Assembly: GCA_018400295.1 (NCBI GenBank)
Contig: JAGYMZ010000006.1
Location: forward strand, 20,231-84,230
Length of the DNA: 64,000 nt
Direction of reading: 5' to 3'
Origin: Bacteroidales bacterium
GTDB lineage: Bacteria > Bacteroidota > Bacteroidia > Bacteroidales > B18-G4
The position numbers and the translations under genes were made by a program. Numbering within the stretch: the first letter of the stretch is position 1; each line of letters starts with the position of its first letter. Below are positions 60,537-64,000 of the stretch, in pieces. The notes under the pieces were generated by a model that did no database searches, was not told the origin of the DNA, and worked only from the letters and a program-made list of their open reading frames with translations.

Positions 60537-61796
60537 ATGGCATTGCTCATAAAAAACATACGGGAATTATTGCTTGCCGGAGAGGATATGGGCGGTAAAG
60601 CATGCGGGCGGGCTATGGCACAGTTGCCGGCAGTACGTGATGGTTTTTTATTCATTCGTGATGGATCCATTGATGATTATGGCACAATGCAGGAGATGGA
60701 TCCGGGCTATGCCCGTATCCCGGGCCTGGAAACCATCGATGCTGCGGATAAAATGGTGTTGCCTGCCTGGTGTGATTCCCATACCCATTTGGTCTTTCCT
60801 GAAAGCCGTGAAGCTGAATATATTGATAAGATCCGCGGACTGAGTTACGAGGATATTGCCAAAAGGGGCGGGGGCATATTGAATTCTTCCCGTAAAATGC
60901 ATCAGGCCGGCGAGGAGGAGCTTTTCAGGGATGCCATGGAACGCCTTCATGAGATCATGTCTTACGGCACGGGTGCCGTGGAGATCAAAAGCGGTTACGG
61001 GTTAAATACGGAAGATGAAATGAAGATGCTGCGGGTTATCCGTCGACTGAAGGAAAATTCTCCCCTATCCATACGTTCTACATTCCTGGGGGCCCATGCC
61101 ATTCCCATGGAATACAAAAAGGATCCGCGTGCTTACGTGGATCTCATCATCGCTGAGATGATCCCCCGCGTTGCGGCTGAAGGCCTGGCGGATTTTATCG
61201 ATGTGTTTTGTGACCGGGGGTTTTTTAGTGCGGAGGATACGGACCGCATCCTGAATGCCGGGTTAAAGCATGGGCTCCGGCCCAAAATACATGCCAACGA
61301 GCTGGATTACTCCGGGGGCATACAAGTGGGTGTGAAATATGATGCACTATCCGTCGACCACCTGGAATATACCGGCAGGGAAGAGATCGATGCATTGTTG
61401 GGATCTCAGACCATGCCAACCCTGTTGCCGGGTGCTTCCTTTTTTCTGGGCATGCCGTATGCCCCGGCCCGGAAAATGATCGATGCGGGTTTGCCGGTTG
61501 CTTTGGCCAGCGATTTCAATCCGGGATCTTCACCCTCGGGCAATATGCAGTTGATCCTTTCCATGGGCAGCATACTATACCGGATGCTTCCGGAGGAAGC
61601 CCTTTATGCGGTTACCTTGAACGGTGCTTATGCCATGGACCTGCATGAACGCCTGGGCACCATCAGCCGGGGCAAAAAGGCCAATGTGCTGATCACAAAA
61701 CGCATTCCGACGTATTCCTATTTGCCTTATGCATACGGCAGCAACAAGATAGAAACCGTGATCCTCAATGGCCGCATTGAAACAACCAACAAGTAA
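60537..61796 (+). CDS. hutI: Imidazolonepropionase
   Basis: A 419-residue amidohydrolase opening the imidazolone ring to N-formimidoyl-L-glutamate, third step of histidine degradation. Metal ligands and motifs are seen in CDSHTHLVF, IKSGYGLNTEDE, FLGAHAIP, KIHANELDYSGG, SVDHLEYTG and ALASDFNPGSSPSGNM. Full length and cytosolic. It is followed 22 nt later by ftcD, so the pair forms a partial hut operon; the first two hut enzymes (histidine ammonia-lyase and urocanase) are not in the window and may be coded elsewhere. Confidence 0.96.
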   Translation: MALLIKNIRELLLAGEDMGGKACGRAMAQLPAVRDGFLFIRDGSIDDYGTMQEMDPGYARIPGLETIDAADKMVLPAWCDSHTHLVFPESREAEYIDKIRGLSYEDIAKRGGGILNSSRKMHQAGEEELFRDAMERLHEIMSYGTGAVEIKSGYGLNTEDEMKMLRVIRRLKENSPLSIRSTFLGAHAIPMEYKKDPRAYVDLIIAEMIPRVAAEGLADFIDVFCDRGFFSAEDTDRILNAGLKHGLRPKIHANELDYSGGIQVGVKYDALSVDHLEYTGREEIDALLGSQTMPTLLPGASFFLGMPYAPARKMIDAGLPVALASDFNPGSSPSGNMQLILSMGSILYRMLPEEALYAVTLNGAYAMDLHERLGTISRGKKANVLITKRIPTYSYLPYAYGSNKIETVILNGRIETTNK

Positions 61797-61818
61797 TAAA
61801 TCCTAAATACGTAAACGT

Positions 61819-63510
61819 ATGAAGCAATTGATCGAATGTGTCCCCAACTTCAGTGAAGGAAAAGACATGGGGGTAATAAAGCAGATAACCGCCGAAATTG
61901 AAAGTGTTGAAGGAGTCAGATTGTTGGACGTAGATCCGGGAGCGGCTACCAACCGTACGGTCGTGACTTTCGTGGGGGAACCTGAACCAGTGATGGAGGC
62001 TGCTTTCAGGGCGGTCAGGAAAGCCGGGGAGGTCATCGATATGACCAGGCATAAAGGGGAGCATCCCAGGATGGGTGCCACGGACGTATGCCCGCTGGTC
62101 CCGGTTGCCGGCATTACCATGGAAGAAACGGTGGAATATGCCCGTCAACTTGCTGAGCGACTTGGGAATCAGCTGAACATCCCTGTTTTCTGCTATGAAA
62201 ATGCCGCTTTCAGTAAAGAACGGCAGAACCTCGCCACGATACGTGCAGGAGAATATGAAGGAATGCCGGATAAATTGAAGGATCCGGCCTGGAAGCCGGA
62301 TTTCGGGCCGGCGGAATTCAATCCGAAGACGGGTGTGACGGCAGTGGGTGCCCGGGATTTTCTGGTAGCGTTCAACATCAATCTGAACACTACTTCCACA
62401 CGCCGGGCCAATGCCGTGGCTTTTGATGTGCGTGAGCGCGGCAGGGCCAAGCGGGAGGGCCATCCGATCACAGGCAAGATCGTCCGGGATGAAAAAGGCA
62501 AACCGGTCATGATCCCCGGTTCCTTAAAAGCTGTGAAAGGGATCGGCTGGTTCATTGAGGAATACGGCATTGCACAGATATCCATGAACCTTACAAATAT
62601 CGGCATAACACCTGTGCATGTGGCATTTGACGAAGTTTGTAAAAAAGCGGAAGCACGTGGACTGCGTGTGACCGGCTCTGAGCTGGTGGGGCTGATCCCG
62701 CTGAAAGCCATGCTGGATGCAGGGCGGTATTTCCTGAAAAAGCAAAAACGTTCCCTCGGCGTATCGGAGCAGGAGCTGATCAAGATCGCCGTCCGGTCCA
62801 TGGGATTGGATGACCTGAAACCATTCAGGGCCGGGGAGAAAATAATTGAGTATATGATCAGGGACGATTCCGGTGATAAACTGGTGGACATGACCCTGGC
62901 CGGTTTTGCCGATGAGACCGCTTCGGAATCCCCTGCTCCGGGTGGCGGTTCCATTTCTGCTTATGCCGGGGCCCTGGGCGTTTCCCTCGGCACCATGGTT
63001 GCGAACCTTTCATCCCATAAAAGAGGATGGGATGAACGATGGGAAGAATTTTCCCGCTGGGCTGAAAAAGGACAAGCACTCAAGGATGCACTGATCTTTC
63101 TGGTGGATGAGGATACCCGGGCCTTCAATAAGATCATGTCGGCTTACGGCCTTCCGAAATCCAACGACCAGGAAAAAGCCCTGCGTCATGATGCCATACA
63201 GGAAGCATCCAGGTATGCCATGGAGATCCCTTTCCGGGTTATGGAAAAAGCATATGAATCCATGGAGGTGATGCAGGCTATGGCAGAGACCGGACTGCAG
63301 GCTTCCGTTTCGGATGCCGGGGTGGGGGCCTTGTGTGCCCGGACGGCTGTGATGGGGGCTTTTTTGAATGTCAGGATCAATGCTTCCGGGGTGGAAGACA
63401 AAACATTTACCTCGGATCTGCTTGAAAGGGGGAGAGAACTGGAAACCAAAGCCCTGCAGAAAGAACAGGAAATATTATCACGCGTGGATCAGAAGATCAA
63501 GGAAGATTGA
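61819..63510 (+). CDS. ftcD: Glutamate formimidoyltransferase-formimidoyl-THF cyclodeaminase fusion
   Basis: A 563-residue bifunctional enzyme, as in mammals and many Bacteroidota. Residues 1-about 300 are the transferase (CVPNFSEGKD, RHKGEHPRMGATDVCPLVP, GFLV-type region GARDFLVAFNINLNT); residues about 345-560 are the cyclodeaminase (FADETASESPAPGGGSISAYAGALG, RTAVMGAFLNVRIN). Together they move the formimino group of histidine onto tetrahydrofolate and release ammonia. Operonic with hutI. No sign of truncation. Confidence 0.96.
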   Translation: MKQLIECVPNFSEGKDMGVIKQITAEIESVEGVRLLDVDPGAATNRTVVTFVGEPEPVMEAAFRAVRKAGEVIDMTRHKGEHPRMGATDVCPLVPVAGITMEETVEYARQLAERLGNQLNIPVFCYENAAFSKERQNLATIRAGEYEGMPDKLKDPAWKPDFGPAEFNPKTGVTAVGARDFLVAFNINLNTTSTRRANAVAFDVRERGRAKREGHPITGKIVRDEKGKPVMIPGSLKAVKGIGWFIEEYGIAQISMNLTNIGITPVHVAFDEVCKKAEARGLRVTGSELVGLIPLKAMLDAGRYFLKKQKRSLGVSEQELIKIAVRSMGLDDLKPFRAGEKIIEYMIRDDSGDKLVDMTLAGFADETASESPAPGGGSISAYAGALGVSLGTMVANLSSHKRGWDERWEEFSRWAEKGQALKDALIFLVDEDTRAFNKIMSAYGLPKSNDQEKALRHDAIQEASRYAMEIPFRVMEKAYESMEVMQAMAETGLQASVSDAGVGALCARTAVMGAFLNVRINASGVEDKTFTSDLLERGRELETKALQKEQEILSRVDQKIKED

Positions 63511-63563
63511 CCGGATGCCGGCTTTTTTTTAAAGAACGTTTTTTATTCAAAACATGGCTTGTT

Positions 63564-63866
63564 ATGATAAAGCATATTGTAATGATCAAACTGAAAAAGT
63601 TTGACAGCGAGGAAGAAAAACAATCCGTAGCCGATAACCTGCGGGGAAAACTGGAACACCTGGTGGATACGATAGCCGACCTTCATTCCATGGAAGTGGG
63701 CATGAATATCGTGAACAGGCCTTCTGCCTACGATCTTGTTTTGACGGCCAAGTTTGATGATCTGAAGGGCCTGGACCGCTACCGGCAACATATGGATCAT
63801 ATTGAAGTCCTGAATTATCTGTTTGAGAATACCGATAAGACCGCTGTGGTTGATTACGAAGTATAA
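63564..63866 (+). CDS. Dabb (stress-responsive alpha/beta barrel) domain protein
   Basis: A 100-residue single-domain protein: MIKHIVMIKLKKF ... LHSMEVGMNIVNRPSAYDLVLTAKFDDLKGLDRYRQHMDH, the usual dimeric ferredoxin-like Dabb fold. No catalytic role is known for most members. The ATG at 63564 gives the family start; an upstream in-frame ATG overlaps the end of ftcD and is unlikely. It lies 53 nt after ftcD on the same strand and may be co-transcribed. Confidence 0.85.
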   Translation: MIKHIVMIKLKKFDSEEEKQSVADNLRGKLEHLVDTIADLHSMEVGMNIVNRPSAYDLVLTAKFDDLKGLDRYRQHMDHIEVLNYLFENTDKTAVVDYEV

Positions 63867-63883
63867 ACCACAGGAATGAATGG

Positions 63884-64000
63884 CTATGAATCTTTTGAAC
63901 TGGAATCTTCCTGTTTCCCCTGCCTGTTCTCATGAAACTGGTTTTCGAGGAAATCCTTGAGTTTTGCCGGTGGTACGCGGAGGGTTAACTGGCCTTCCTT
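63884..64000 (-). CDS. C-terminal 38 residues of an unidentified minus-strand gene (cut by window edge)
   Basis: An open minus-strand frame enters at the window end and stops at TAG (63884-63886). It reads KEGQLTLRVPPAKLKDFL, then a hydrophilic tail rich in Gln, Asp, Lys and Ser. The sudden change from a strand-helix segment to a polar tail and the convergent arrangement with the Dabb gene (17-nt gap) suggest a real gene end, but I cannot name the family from this piece. Confidence 0.5.
   Translation of the reverse strand, partial: KEGQLTLRVPPAKLKDFLENQFHENRQGKQEDSSSKDS

Overview
The window looks like chromosomal DNA of an anaerobic or facultative member of the Bacteroidota (Bacteroidales/Marinilabiliales-like). 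The evidence is: many genes preceded by the Bacteroidota promoter element TAnnTTTG with little Shine-Dalgarno sequence; C-terminal type IX secretion sorting domains; SusC/CarboxypepD-type TonB-dependent receptors; families almost private to the phylum (DUF3078, DUF2027-Smr, LysM plus periplasmic-binding fold, AmgK-RapZ fusion, patatin-barrel); and anaerobe-associated families (AmmeMemoRadiSam, DUF134/NifX). I saw no tRNA, rRNA, CRISPR array, prophage or complete insertion sequence. Most of the sequence is tightly packed core and housekeeping genes.

Layout. 1-2320 (minus): rlmN (cut by the window edge), a DUF3078 protein, a DUF2027-Smr protein. 2425-7006 (plus): a probable copper locus with a TonB receptor carrying an OprC-like CxxxM motif, a small lipoprotein, an MbnP-like lipoprotein and an MbnH/MauG-like di-haem protein. 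7043-17821: prolyl oligopeptidase, MATE pump, M23 peptidase, a sensor-like/nucleotidyltransferase fusion, phosphoesterase, crotonase-like protein, Mth938-like protein, lone receiver protein, alpha/beta hydrolase. 18014-24162 (plus): guaA, a five-LysM protein, a MORN lipoprotein, NADP-type glutamate dehydrogenase. 24218-29699: SGNH hydrolase and a divergent AmmeMemoRadiSam locus whose parts carry export signals. 29706-35663 (minus): hydrolase, AddB-like nuclease, MurU-like uridylyltransferase and an AmgK-RapZ fusion (peptidoglycan sugar salvage). 35790-38357 (plus): DUF134-zinc-NifX regulator, NifX-like protein and a Cys/Met-metabolism PLP enzyme. 38484-47085 (plus): patatin-barrel protein, DUF349 protein, aroC, AsmA-like protein.

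47090-50733 (minus) is the most striking region. An FMN riboswitch with a readable terminator/antiterminator pair controls an outer-membrane TonB receptor, so the receptor is probably a flavin importer. Downstream lie the C-terminal stump of a second receptor and an ENPP-family phosphodiesterase gene that has lost most of its interior but keeps both ends in frame. The rest holds an NlpC/P60 hydrolase, a PgpH-type HD phosphodiesterase, a WbqC-like protein, two tandem thioredoxins (lipoprotein and cytosolic), a stand-alone IS1595-type zinc ribbon protein, two tandem secreted C10 peptidases with CUB-like and type IX sorting domains, hutI, ftcD, a Dabb protein and the tail of an unidentified gene.

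The best candidates for under-described biology are the riboswitch-controlled flavin receptor locus with its eroded neighbours, the export-signalled AmmeMemoRadiSam locus, the receptor-MbnP-MbnH copper cluster, and the AmgK-RapZ fusion. All functional calls are from reading the sequence; no database search was possible.
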